A DNA stretch of 49,647 nt from Brevundimonas sp. UBA5936 (GCA_002430835.1 DJDA01000145.1:1-49647), one strand, 5' to 3'. Counted from the stretch's first letter, positions 41,907 through 49,647 are shown. Notes: generated by a model not told the origin, from the letters alone. Numbers and translations: made by a program.

Positions 41907-43352
41907 ATGACTAAGAAGCTTCTTCTCACCGCCGCCGCCCTGGGTGCGATGGCCTTCGCCGGCGCTGCGAGCGCTGGCGTCCTGTCGGCCGGCTCGACTG
42001 TTTCGGGCGTGCCGGTGACCGCTGCAGCTCCGGCGATCCCGGGCGGCGCGCCTGCCGTGACGGCAGCGACCTACACGGTCGCTTCGGAATACGCTTTCCC
42101 GGCCGCTGGCCTGAAGACGGACATCGTCAACGCTGGTGCGAACGCTTTCGTGTTCAATCGCCTGACCAATGAAATCAACGTCGATAAGGACGCTTCGGGT
42201 CTGACCTTCGTTGTCACCTATGACCTGACGGGCCCGGCCAAGTTCGAGAACGTTTCGGGCGCTGCTGTGAACCTGGGCACTCTGGTTGGCACGGTCACCC
42301 CGGTGCTGAGCAACGGCGGCAAGACCCTGAAGGCCTTTGTGACGGTTTCGGGTAACGGCGCTAACACTGTGAAGATTGACAGCGTTCGTCTGGCCAACTT
42401 CGACCTCGCCGTGACCGGTAAGGAAGCCGTCAAGGTCAACTACACCCTGCAACAAGTCATTGCTGGGCAGAACGTTGATCTCGACTCGTCTAACGCGACG
42501 AACATCGTTACTTTCGGGACGATCTTCGATAGCTTCTTTGCCGTTGAAGATGCTTCGGTCTTGGCCGCGCTGGATGATTTCGAGATCTTTAACGACACGA
42601 AGGGTCTGACCAACGCTAATGTTCCGGCCAGCGGTGCTACGGTGACGACTCTTCCGTGGGAAACGTCGCTGCGCGGTTCGCGTTATATCGACCTGCAAGG
42701 TGCTGCTGCTGGCGTCGCCGTCGATGCGGTGATCCGCTCGGCTGAAGTCACCCTGACGGGCCCGCAGGTTAAGACCCTGAAGGCCAAGATCGGCACTGAA
42801 GCCCTGCCGGCCGACGCCACCGCAACCAGCGCGACCTATGAGCTGGACGGTGCTGATCTGGACGCCTTCCTGGTTCTGGCGGCTCAAGCTGATACCGCCA
42901 TCGACGCTGGTTCCTACAAGGTCATCATCAAGCCGACCTATGAAACCAACTGGGCTGGCCCGGCTTCGCTCGAGCGCGACGTCCTGACCGTCGGCCTGGA
43001 CGGCACCAACCTCTACGCTCCGTGGTTCGCCCTGGACAACGGCGTCGCCAACTCGACGCTGCGTCTGGCCAACAACGGCTCGGCTCCGATCGGTCCGATC
43101 GTCGTCTCGCTGAAGGCCAACAACGGCGCGGCTGCCCCGACCGGCACCTACACCATCCCGTCGATCGCTCCGGGCGCCTTCGTCTCGGTGCGTGGCGACC
43201 AGCTGAAGGCCGCCTTCGGCACCACGGCCGCCAACGGCGACCTGATGGTCACGGTTCAGAGCCAAGACAGCGGCCTGTCGGCCAAGGTTCGTTCGACCCA
43301 GTCGACCGGCCAAGTCTACGAAAACTCGCTGGGCACCGTCAGCGGCAACTAA
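41907..43352 (+). CDS. Secreted protein of unknown function
   Basis: 481 residues from the ATG at 41907 (GGGGA ten bases upstream); the frame is open to 41835, but the signal peptide begins here. A classical signal (KKLLLTAAALGAMAFAGAASA) is followed by probable cleavage after Ala23. The mature protein is rich in Ala, Thr, Val, Asn and Asp, has no Cys, and looks all-beta; the last ~130 residues (STLRLANNGSAPIGPIVVSL ... VSVRGDQLKAAFG) resemble an Ig-like or surface-protein domain. No enzyme motifs. Codons in the first two thirds favour GCT, GTT and GAT far more than neighbouring genes; the last third returns to GCC/GTC. Type II secretion genes follow at once. Probably an abundant exported or surface protein, perhaps a T2SS substrate; family not recognised. 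Confidence 0.85.
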   Translation: MTKKLLLTAAALGAMAFAGAASAGVLSAGSTVSGVPVTAAAPAIPGGAPAVTAATYTVASEYAFPAAGLKTDIVNAGANAFVFNRLTNEINVDKDASGLTFVVTYDLTGPAKFENVSGAAVNLGTLVGTVTPVLSNGGKTLKAFVTVSGNGANTVKIDSVRLANFDLAVTGKEAVKVNYTLQQVIAGQNVDLDSSNATNIVTFGTIFDSFFAVEDASVLAALDDFEIFNDTKGLTNANVPASGATVTTLPWETSLRGSRYIDLQGAAAGVAVDAVIRSAEVTLTGPQVKTLKAKIGTEALPADATATSATYELDGADLDAFLVLAAQADTAIDAGSYKVIIKPTYETNWAGPASLERDVLTVGLDGTNLYAPWFALDNGVANSTLRLANNGSAPIGPIVVSLKANNGAAAPTGTYTIPSIAPGAFVSVRGDQLKAAFGTTAANGDLMVTVQSQDSGLSAKVRSTQSTGQVYENSLGTVSGN

Positions 43353-43377
43353 GTCCAGGTTTATTCCTGAACTGGGG

Positions 43378-43409
43378 AAGGGAGGGCTTTACGCCCTCCC
43401 TTTTCTTTT
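43378..43409 (+). terminator. Rho-independent terminator after the secreted-protein gene
   Basis: A 10-bp stem (AAGGGAGGGC, 43378-43387, with 43393-43402), a 5-base loop and TTTTCTTTT. It separates the secreted-protein transcript from gspE. Confidence 0.93.
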
Positions 43410-43477
43410 GCGTGAAGCCGTGATGGCGGTCCGGGTCGCGCCTTTCCCAAGCGGTTGTCGTTCAGGCGGTTCGTCCG

Positions 43478-45286
43478 GTGGACGGCGTTCGCTTCTCTCG
43501 CTACAGCGGACAGGTGACTGTGAGCGCTCCCTCCGTGAACCCTGATCGACCCGCCGCCGCTTCAGCCCCGCGCGCGGGCCGACCACGTCTGGGCGAGCTG
43601 CTGGTCGAGCGTGGCCTGATCCGCCCCGCCGATGTCGCCAACGCCCTGTCGCTTCAGGCCCAGAACGGCGGCCTGATCGGGCTGAATCTGGTGCGTCTGG
43701 GCGCCCTGTCCGAAGCCCAGCTTCTGGACGTCCTGTCCGAACAACTGAACCTGCCGATTCTCGCCCCCGAGAACGGCCCCGCGCCCGAGCGCATCTCGGC
43801 CTTCCTCGACGAAATCGGCTCCCCCTTGGCCTGGTGGGCCGATCGCGAAGCCGTCGCCTGGCGCGAAGAGCCTCAGGACGGCGTGGGCCAGGCCCGCATC
43901 GTCTGCGCCGCCGTCCAACCCCTGGACCCGGCCCTGGCCGAACGCATCAACCAGGCGACAGCGGAGCCCGTCGCCTTCTTCCTGGCCCAGCGCTCCCTGA
44001 TCGAGGCTCTGGCGGAAGACCTGACCCGCGACCACGCCCCGGCGCTGGACCCGACCCTTGGGGGCGCGGGCGCTGACGCGGCCCGCCTGCGCGAACTGGC
44101 GCAGGAAGCGCCGGTCATCGACTTCGTCAACGCCGTCTTCGCCGAGGCCCTGACCCGCCGCGCCTCCGACGTGCACGTCGAACCCTATGAGGACCGCTTT
44201 CTGGTCCGCATGCGGATCGACGGCGTCCTGACCACGGCGCGCAGCGCGCCGCGCTCCAATTTCGACGCCGTCTGCTCCCGTATCAAACTGCTCAGCGGCA
44301 TGGACATCGGCGAGCGCCGCCTGCCGCAGGACGGCCGCCAGTCGATTCGCGTCTCGGGCCAGGAGGTCGACCTGCGGGTCTCGACCTTGCCGTGTTCCTG
44401 GGGCGAATCCATCGTCCTGCGTCTGCTGGGCAAGACCAGCCGCCTGCCGCAGCTGTCCGAACTGGGCGTCAGCGCCGAACAGGAAGCCGGCTTCCTGCGT
44501 CTGGCCGAACATCCCAACGGCGTCTTCCTGATCACCGGCCCGACCGGCTCGGGCAAGACCACCACCATCTACCGCCTTTTGACCCACCTGAACGACGGCG
44601 AGCGCAAGATCATCACCGTCGAAGACCCGGTCGAACTGGACCTGCCCGGCGTGATCCAGGTCCGGGTCCGTTCCGAGATCGGCCTGACCTTCGCGGCGGG
44701 GCTGCGCTCCATCCTGCGTCAGGATCCGGACGTCATCATGATCGGCGAAATCCGCGATCCGGAGACCGCGCGCATCGCCGTCCAGGCCGCCCTGACCGGC
44801 CACATGGTCATCTCGACCGTGCACACCAACACCGCCCTGGCCGCCATCCCGCGCCTGCTGGACCTGGGGATTGAAGACTATCTGCTGGCCGACGTCATGC
44901 GCGGGGTGGCCGGACAGCGTCTGATCCGCCGCCTGTGCGACGACTGCGCCCGCCCCTCGACTTCGGTCGAAGCCTCAGTTCATGAACAGACGATTCCCGC
45001 GCACCTGCACGGCGTCGTCGCCCGTGAACAGGCGCGCTGGATGGAGCCGGTCGGCTGCGCCAAATGCGGCCACAGTGGGTTCCGCGGCCGTCTGGGCGTC
45101 TATGAGCTGGCGCCCATGTCGCCGGCGCTGATCGCAGGCATGCGGGCCTCGGCCGATGAGGACCAACTGACCGCCGCCGCCCGCACCGAGGGCTTCCTCA
45201 GCTTCGCCGACGACGCCTTCCTGAAGGCGCGTCGCGGCCAGACCGCCCTGTCCGAGGTCTATCGCATCGCGGGCGCGGGCCAGTGA
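43478..45286 (+). CDS. gspE: Type II secretion ATPase
   Basis: 602 residues. Cytoplasmic ATPase that drives pseudopilus assembly. The N-terminal GspE/PilB domain (RLGELLVERGLIRPADVANA, IGLNLVRLGALSEAQLLDVL) is followed by the ATPase core: VIDFVNAVFAEALTRRASDV with DVHVEPYEDRFLVRMRIDG, Walker A GPTGSGKTTT (about 354-363), Asp box EDPVELDLPGV, Walker B DPDVIMIGEIRD and His box GHMVISTVHTN. A zinc-binding CDDC ... CAKC pair is present near the C-terminus. The start is a GTG at 43478; GTGs at 43514 and 43520 are in frame and equally plausible. Followed by gspF after 10 bases. Confidence 0.95.
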   Translation: MDGVRFSRYSGQVTVSAPSVNPDRPAAASAPRAGRPRLGELLVERGLIRPADVANALSLQAQNGGLIGLNLVRLGALSEAQLLDVLSEQLNLPILAPENGPAPERISAFLDEIGSPLAWWADREAVAWREEPQDGVGQARIVCAAVQPLDPALAERINQATAEPVAFFLAQRSLIEALAEDLTRDHAPALDPTLGGAGADAARLRELAQEAPVIDFVNAVFAEALTRRASDVHVEPYEDRFLVRMRIDGVLTTARSAPRSNFDAVCSRIKLLSGMDIGERRLPQDGRQSIRVSGQEVDLRVSTLPCSWGESIVLRLLGKTSRLPQLSELGVSAEQEAGFLRLAEHPNGVFLITGPTGSGKTTTIYRLLTHLNDGERKIITVEDPVELDLPGVIQVRVRSEIGLTFAAGLRSILRQDPDVIMIGEIRDPETARIAVQAALTGHMVISTVHTNTALAAIPRLLDLGIEDYLLADVMRGVAGQRLIRRLCDDCARPSTSVEASVHEQTIPAHLHGVVAREQARWMEPVGCAKCGHSGFRGRLGVYELAPMSPALIAGMRASADEDQLTAAARTEGFLSFADDAFLKARRGQTALSEVYRIAGAGQ

Positions 45287-45296
45287 GGCGCGCCCC

Positions 45297-46505
45297 ATGA
45301 CCGATCAACTGACCTTCCAGTATGAGGCCGCCGGTCGCGACGGGCGGATGGTCAAGGGGATGATCGGCGCCGCCGACGAGGCGCTGGCCATGCGTCGTCT
45401 GGCCGCCGACGGCCTGACCGTCGTGCGCATCCGCCCCGCCGCCGCGCCCAAGGCCGAGGGCCGCGAGCGCGGCCTGAAGACCGGCGAACGGGTGCTGGTG
45501 TTGCGCCAGATGGCCCTGATGCTCGAGGCCGGCGTCTCCCTGCTGGAGGCCTTGGATACGGTCGCCCAGGGGATGCAGGCGCGCAAGGGCCGCCGCCAGT
45601 TCCAGGCCGCCATCGCCGCCCTGCGACGCGGCGAATCGCTTGGCGACGCCCTGGAAGAGCACGCGCCGGGCTTTCCTGACTATGTCTACGCCATGGCCCG
45701 CGTGGGCGAGGCGTCGGGCCGCATCGCCGAGGTGCTGAAGGAGGCCGCCGAGCAGATGGCCTATGAAGACCGGCTGCAGCGCGATTTCGCCAACGCCATG
45801 ACCTATCCGGCCTTCCTCTGCTTCGCCGGGGTGGCGGCCATCGGCTTCATCTTCACCCAGGTCGTGCCGCGCTTCGGCGCCATGATCGGCGAGGACCGCG
45901 AGAACATTCCCGCCATGTCGCGCTGGGTGCTGGAGACCGGCGAGTTCGCCAACGCCAACCTGGGTCTGGTGGGCATTGGCGCGGCGCTGTTGATCGCGGC
46001 CATTGTCGTCATCGTCTCCAACAAGGCCGTGCGCGAGCGGGCCTATACGGTCGCCCACGGCCTGCCGGTCGTGGGGGCGGTGATTCAATCGCGCGAGATC
46101 GCCTCCTGGGCGCGGCTGACGGCCTTCGCGCTCAACAACGGCGTGCCCCTGCTGTCGGCGGCGGCGCTGGCGCGGGCGGCGGTGCCGATCGGCCCCTTCC
46201 GCCAGGGGCTGGATCTGTTGGACAGCGATCTGCGCGCGGGCATGACCCTCGACGCCTCGCTGGGCGCGCACACGGGGCTGGAGGCGATGGACCTCAGCCT
46301 GTTGCGGGCGGGCCAGAAGTCGGGGGCCATCGGCGCCATGTTCGGCTTCATGGCCGACAACTACGAAGCACGACTGCGCGACCGGATGAAGCGGATGACC
46401 TCCCTGCTGGAGCCGATGGCCATCGCCGTCATCTCCATCGTGGTCGGCTTCGTGGCCCTGTCCCTGGTTCTGGCCCTGTCGAGCGTTTACGAAGGCGTGG
46501 TCTGA
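45297..46505 (+). CDS. gspF: Type II secretion inner-membrane platform protein
   Basis: 402 residues, standard length. Two repeated cytoplasmic T2SSF domains (LVLRQMALMLEAGVSLLEAL near residue 65; WARLTAFALNNGVPLLSAAA near 270) and three membrane segments (AFLCFAGVAAIGFIFTQVV, LVGIGAALLIAAIVVIV, AIAVISIVVGFVALSLVLAL). It connects the GspE ATPase to the growing pseudopilus. The N-terminal FQYEAAGRDGRMVKGMIGA segment is typical. Its stop overlaps the next start by one base (TGATG). Confidence 0.95.
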   Translation: MTDQLTFQYEAAGRDGRMVKGMIGAADEALAMRRLAADGLTVVRIRPAAAPKAEGRERGLKTGERVLVLRQMALMLEAGVSLLEALDTVAQGMQARKGRRQFQAAIAALRRGESLGDALEEHAPGFPDYVYAMARVGEASGRIAEVLKEAAEQMAYEDRLQRDFANAMTYPAFLCFAGVAAIGFIFTQVVPRFGAMIGEDRENIPAMSRWVLETGEFANANLGLVGIGAALLIAAIVVIVSNKAVRERAYTVAHGLPVVGAVIQSREIASWARLTAFALNNGVPLLSAAALARAAVPIGPFRQGLDLLDSDLRAGMTLDASLGAHTGLEAMDLSLLRAGQKSGAIGAMFGFMADNYEARLRDRMKRMTSLLEPMAIAVISIVVGFVALSLVLALSSVYEGVV

Positions 46506-46936
46506 TGCCGCGGCCGCCAAGGGCGAGGCGCGCGGGCTTCAGCCTGATCGAGGCCCTGGTCGCGCTGGCCATCGCCTCCATGACGCTGATGGCCATTTTC
46601 GAGCTGCAGATTCAGATGGCGCGCAGCCAGCAGCGGGCGGCTCAGGCGATCGAACAGGTCGCCTCGCAGGAAAACGCCCTGGCCCTGACGCGTCATCTTA
46701 ATCCGATGGCCCAGCCTCAGGGCCGTATCGAACTGCCCGGCGGCGATGTCGTCGTCTGGGAGGCCGAGCCCAAGAGCGAACGCCGCGTCAACGCCGGCTT
46801 CCCGGCGGGCGACGGCGCCTATGAGGTTCAGCTGTATCGCGTCACCGTCGGGGTGGAGCGCCGTCAGGGACGCTCGCCCGCGCCCCTGGTGTTCGACCGC
46901 GTGGGGTGGCGACGCCTGACCCCCGTCGAGGACTGA
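46505..46936 (+). CDS. Type II secretion minor pseudopilin (GspI-like)
   Basis: 143 residues. A basic leader ends in a prepilin-peptidase site, RRAG|FSLIEALVALAIA, with Gly11 and Glu16 (mature Glu5), followed by the hydrophobic assembly helix. The mature domain (ALALTRHLNPMAQPQGRIEL ... YEVQLYRVTVGVER) resembles GspI more than the major pseudopilin GspG, which has a calcium-site signature not seen here; GspJ/H cannot be ruled out. It is the last plus-strand gene before the convergent gspD. Its end (TPVED) is encoded in a perfect inverted repeat that also encodes the end of gspD. Confidence 0.85.
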   Translation: MPRPPRARRAGFSLIEALVALAIASMTLMAIFELQIQMARSQQRAAQAIEQVASQENALALTRHLNPMAQPQGRIELPGGDVVVWEAEPKSERRVNAGFPAGDGAYEVQLYRVTVGVERRQGRSPAPLVFDRVGWRRLTPVED

Positions 46937-46958
46937 AGGCTCAGTCCTCGACGGGGGT
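46919..46958. terminator. 18-bp perfect hairpin spanning the convergent ends of the pseudopilin gene and gspD
   Basis: 46919-46936 pairs perfectly with 46941-46958 over a 4-base loop (AGGC). The arms cover the last five codons and stop of both genes, so both proteins end in TPVED. No T-run follows on either side, but the structure is very stable and would act as a bidirectional barrier or 3'-end protector. Confidence 0.75.
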
Positions 46959-49280
46959 GTTCGCGATCTCTGGGGCGTCATTGGCGGCGCCCGCCGCTGC
47001 GGGCTGGGCCTCGACGGCCGGCGCGCGGCGACGCTCCGATGCGCGATTGGGCGCAGGCAGGTCGAAACCGACGCCCCGCACGCCGTGGCCGATGGAGAAG
47101 GGCGTCAAGGTGTAGGACCAGCCGCGGCCCGTCCGGAAGGCGGCGTTGATATCGCTAGAGAAGGCGTCGGCCAGGTCCGCCATGTCCTCGTCGCCACGGA
47201 TTACATGGGGGGTGATCAGCATCACCAGCTCAGTGCGCACGCCACCGACGCTGTTGGTCTGGAAGGCTGAACCGATCAGAGGGATGTCCTTGATGAAGGG
47301 CACGCCGGTGTTGGTCTTGGAATAGCTGTTGCTGATGAGGCCCCCCAGGACACCGGTCCAACCGTCCGTAAGAGATATCTGGGTCGTCAGGCTACGATTC
47401 AGGATTGGCGGGCTGGCTATGGCGGTGCTTGCTGACTTGCCGACCTCTGATATCTCTTGGCTGATGGTGATGTCGACCCGGTCGCCATAGACTACGGGCT
47501 GAAGATCCAGGATCACCCCGGTCTGGCGATACTGGACGCTTTGTAAGACGTCGGTGCCGTCGCCGTTGCCCGTCTGCGTGTTTGTAGCGCGCTGCGAGGT
47601 GATGATCGGCACGTCCTGGCCGACTTGGAAGCGCGCCGTGCCGCCGCTGCGAGCGACCAACTGCGGTCGCTGCAGGATGTTGACGCGGTTGTTCGATGCT
47701 TGGGCGGCCAGGCTGGCGCGGAAATCCGGGCCCTTGAAGGAGACGACTAGGCCGCCGCCCAATTCAAGGCTCTCCGTCGATCCTGTCAGGACGCCGTCGC
47801 CACGACTATCGGTCCCGAACAGGTTGACGCCTAGCGCGGTGTCGTCTGTCAGCGTCACCTCGGCGATCATCACCTCGATCACCACCTGGGGCGCCGGGGT
47901 GTCGAGCGTGCTCAGCAGGTTGCGCAACTGGGCGAACTCATTGGCCGTGCCTGTGAAGATGATGCGGTTGCCGATCGGGTCGGTCAGGACGCGGCCGTTC
48001 ATGAACTGGCCCTGGGCGCCGGGCCCTTGGCCGCTTCCCCCGCCGCCGCTCATCGTATTGCCCTGAGGACGGCCGCCGTCCTGCGCGGGCGGGGCGCCGG
48101 GCACGCCGACGGGCGCCTGGGCCTGGGCCATCGTCGGGCTCTGACCCATGGCCAACTGGCCCAGGGACGAAGCATCGGTGTTCTTGACTTGGTAGACGAA
48201 GGTCGAGGCCTTGTCCCCGAGCGAGGCCGGCTGATCCAGGGTCTCGACCCAGTAGCGGGCGCGGGCCAGGGCCTCGGGGTCGCGAGCGAAGATCAGCAGT
48301 TGGTTCGCCGCAGGGAAGGACAGGATGACGATGGCGCGTCCGGCCAGAGCCTGGCGGGAGACGACGTAGCCCTCGGTCGTCAGCGTCTGTTCCAGCGACG
48401 TCGCCAACTGGTCCGTGGCCCAGAAGGAGGGTTCGACCCGCAGCACTTCCGTCCCGGCGAAGCGCGGCTGATCCAGCTCGCGCAGGGCCCGCACGACCTG
48501 GGCCACTTCGCGACCCGAGCCGGAGATGATCAGGCTGTTGGTCAGGGGGTCGGGCGTGATCCGCGCACCGCGCAGATTGGGATAGACGTCCTGCAGCAGG
48601 CTTTGCAGGGCATTGACCTCGATGGTCTGGACGCTGAAGAACTGAACCACGCGGCCGGCGGCCGTCGGCACGGCGCGAGTGCGCTGGATGTCTGCGCCGG
48701 TCGAGGTCTCAGGCGATGCGCCGATGGTGACGAAGCCGCCGTCGATATAGACCTCGATCCCATACTGCTTCAGCGCCTGCTGGGTCAGGCTGAACAGGGC
48801 GCGTTTGCTGATGGAGCCGCCGCTGCCCCCGGCCACCACCTCGGTGCGCGAGGCGACGTCGGACGACAGGGTGAAGGGCACTTTCAGCACGCCGCCGAAG
48901 ACGGTCGCCGCGAACTGAGGAATGGGCTGGGGCGACAGATTGGCGTCGACGGGTTCGTCCGGCAGCAGATTGGCGATCTGCTCCGGCGTGGCGGGCTGGC
49001 GCGCGGCGGCCGCGGCTGACGGCGGGCCGGGAATGGCCAGGGTGCTGGTCTGGACGCGAGCGCGGCCGTTGCCGGCGACGCCGCCGATCTGGCCGTCGGC
49101 GGAGTCAGATTCGATCGGCGCCTTCGGGCGATCCACCACGGTCTCGAAGTCGGGGAAGGCGGCGCAACCGGCCAGCAGCAGCAGGGGTGCGGCCGCGACG
49201 GCGGCGCGCAGGCTCAGGCGTGACAGGCCGTGCATGGCCGGACGCCGAAGGGCGGGACGATCCGCGGTCAGGTTCGACAT
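46941..49280 (-). CDS. gspD: Type II secretion outer-membrane secretin, lipidated
   Basis: 779 residues from the ATG at 49280, preceded by GAGGAGAA; the frame is open to 49301. The signal region ends in a lipobox (LLLLAGC, Cys39), unusual for GspD, which normally uses a pilotin; self-lipidation may serve instead. N0 domain starts near residue 115 (VFGGVLKVPFTLS), then N1-N3 domains (FFSVQTIEVNALQSLLQDVY; TFVYQVKNTDASSLGQLAMG) with a Gly/Gln/Pro-rich linker inside N3, and the secretin barrel (VVIEVMIAEVTLTDDTALGV, QVGQDVPIITSQRA, VYGDRVDITISQEISEVG, GVPFIKDIPLIGSAF, ELVMLITPHVI). A C-terminal extension of ~80 residues follows. Converges on the gspE-F-I unit; follows gspC. Confidence 0.95.
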   Translation of the reverse strand: MSNLTADRPALRRPAMHGLSRLSLRAAVAAAPLLLLAGCAAFPDFETVVDRPKAPIESDSADGQIGGVAGNGRARVQTSTLAIPGPPSAAAAARQPATPEQIANLLPDEPVDANLSPQPIPQFAATVFGGVLKVPFTLSSDVASRTEVVAGGSGGSISKRALFSLTQQALKQYGIEVYIDGGFVTIGASPETSTGADIQRTRAVPTAAGRVVQFFSVQTIEVNALQSLLQDVYPNLRGARITPDPLTNSLIISGSGREVAQVVRALRELDQPRFAGTEVLRVEPSFWATDQLATSLEQTLTTEGYVVSRQALAGRAIVILSFPAANQLLIFARDPEALARARYWVETLDQPASLGDKASTFVYQVKNTDASSLGQLAMGQSPTMAQAQAPVGVPGAPPAQDGGRPQGNTMSGGGGSGQGPGAQGQFMNGRVLTDPIGNRIIFTGTANEFAQLRNLLSTLDTPAPQVVIEVMIAEVTLTDDTALGVNLFGTDSRGDGVLTGSTESLELGGGLVVSFKGPDFRASLAAQASNNRVNILQRPQLVARSGGTARFQVGQDVPIITSQRATNTQTGNGDGTDVLQSVQYRQTGVILDLQPVVYGDRVDITISQEISEVGKSASTAIASPPILNRSLTTQISLTDGWTGVLGGLISNSYSKTNTGVPFIKDIPLIGSAFQTNSVGGVRTELVMLITPHVIRGDEDMADLADAFSSDINAAFRTGRGWSYTLTPFSIGHGVRGVGFDLPAPNRASERRRAPAVEAQPAAAGAANDAPEIANTPVED

Positions 49281-49297
49281 GCCGTTCTCCTCGATAC

Positions 49298-49452
49298 TCA
49301 ACCGAACACCCGCACGACGCGCGTTTCGCGTCCCTTGGCCAGGGTGACGGCCTCAGCCGTAATGTCCTTGATGCGCCAGCCGTCGCCGAAGCGGGCGCCT
49401 TCCGCCAAGGCGCCGACGCCGCCGCTGTCCGTCGTGACCAGGGCGCGGCGCT
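49298..49452 (-). pseudogene. gspC: gspC C-terminal fragment, cut by the foreign junction
   Basis: About 50 residues (QRRALVTTDSGGVGALAEGA to RETRVVRVFG) in the GC-rich style of this genome, ending 17 bases before the gspD start, the standard place for gspC, the inner-membrane clamp protein. The residues resemble the start of the GspC periplasmic HR region rather than a full protein. Upstream of about 49450 the frame runs into foreign DNA and the true N-terminal part is absent. Intact in the real genome in all likelihood. Confidence 0.6.
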
Positions 49453-49465
49453 GACCGGTTCGGAA
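49440..49465. other. Junction between resident DNA and foreign aldehyde dehydrogenase DNA
   Basis: Left of this point the minus strand encodes GspC in GC-rich codons; right of it the plus strand encodes a dehydrogenase with AAA, GTA, AGT and ATT codons not used by the neighbours. The segment around CTGACCGGTTCGG reads sensibly in both genes, so a short shared sequence could have joined two unrelated templates or reads. Confidence 0.8.
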
Positions 49466-49647
49466 AAAGCGGGTAGCGTGGTAGCAGCGCAGGCGGCTAA
49501 ACACATCAAGAAAGCGACGCTTGAGCTGGGCGGTAACGATGTGTTTGTGGTGCTCGACGACGCAAGTCTGGAGAAAGCGGTGAAGATTGGTGTTCAGGCC
49601 CGACTCAACAACGCCGGACAGGTCTGTACTGCCGCGAAACGCTTTAT
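49451..49647 (+). CDS. Aldehyde dehydrogenase fragment (succinate-semialdehyde dehydrogenase-like), foreign
   Basis: 65 complete codons, open through the right edge, with no start in the window. It begins LTGSEKAGSVVAAQAAKHIK, the NAD-binding turn of the ALDH superfamily, then ATLELGGNDVFVVLDDAS with the catalytic Glu, and NNAGQVCTAAKRF with the catalytic Cys. These segments resemble the Sad/YneI-type NAD(P)-dependent succinate-semialdehyde dehydrogenases of gammaproteobacteria. Codon use is less GC-rich than all neighbours. It lacks its first ~220 residues and is fused head-on into gspC, so it is either contamination joined at the contig end or, less likely, a real insertion. Confidence 0.85.
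   Translation, partial: MTGSEKAGSVVAAQAAKHIKKATLELGGNDVFVVLDDASLEKAVKIGVQARLNNAGQVCTAAKRF

Noticed and set aside
41696..41929. 77-residue antisense frame in the AT-rich region before the secreted protein
   Set aside because: No ribosome-binding site, no family resemblance, and it runs through the predicted promoter and leader.

Overview
The window looks like a chromosomal segment of a Caulobacterales alphaproteobacterium, most like Brevundimonas. This rests on the GC-rich, NNC/NNG-biased codons, the argB - nucleotidase - dapD order, a type III ornithine decarboxylase beside a deoxyhypusine-synthase-like protein, PhaR, and a short PutA. No rRNA, tRNA, CRISPR array, transposase or prophage was seen. 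The last ~200 bases do not belong to this background: they encode part of an enterobacterial-style aldehyde dehydrogenase fused into gspC, most simply a chimeric contig end.

Layout. 1-1644: minus-strand group of a class A acid phosphatase (cut by the left edge), a lipoprotein and a small hypothetical protein. 1814-4255: polyamine pair (ornithine decarboxylase, then deoxyhypusine-synthase-like). 4531-8314: phnCDE uptake transporter followed by pstS behind its own Pho-box promoter. 8405-12865: a GT4 glycosyltransferase resembling lipid glycosyltransferases, and putA. 13041-15383: a methyltransferase and an alpha/beta-hydrolase-TPR protein. 15393-18861: HMG-CoA lyase overlapping a GT39 membrane glycosyltransferase, with a divergent GT2 that may supply its lipid-linked sugar. 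18927-22169: small proteins, PhaR, hemolysin III family protein, thiolase. 22388-24679: lipidated subtilisin-like protease with a probable C-terminal beta-barrel. 24759-27264: argB / HAD nucleotidase / dapD, joined by 4-nt overlaps.

27338-41469 is a surface-glycan locus. It holds a sulfotransferase-like protein, a ManC-AGE fusion, galE, four glycosyltransferases or related proteins, a non-catalytic protein sharing accessory domains with two of them, rfbD, rfbA and a sulfatase-fold enzyme. GDP-mannose, UDP-galactose and dTDP-rhamnose are the implied donors; rfbB, rfbC, a flippase and a polymerase are not in the window.

41470-49450 holds an AT-rich regulatory region with a possibly structured leader, a 481-residue secreted protein of unknown function with codon use unlike its neighbours, then type II secretion genes: gspE-gspF-gspI-like on the plus strand converging on gspC-gspD on the minus strand. 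The secreted protein may be a substrate of this system; that is inference from position. The strongest candidates for something undescribed are this secreted-protein/leader/T2SS unit and the accessory-domain family spread through the glycan locus.
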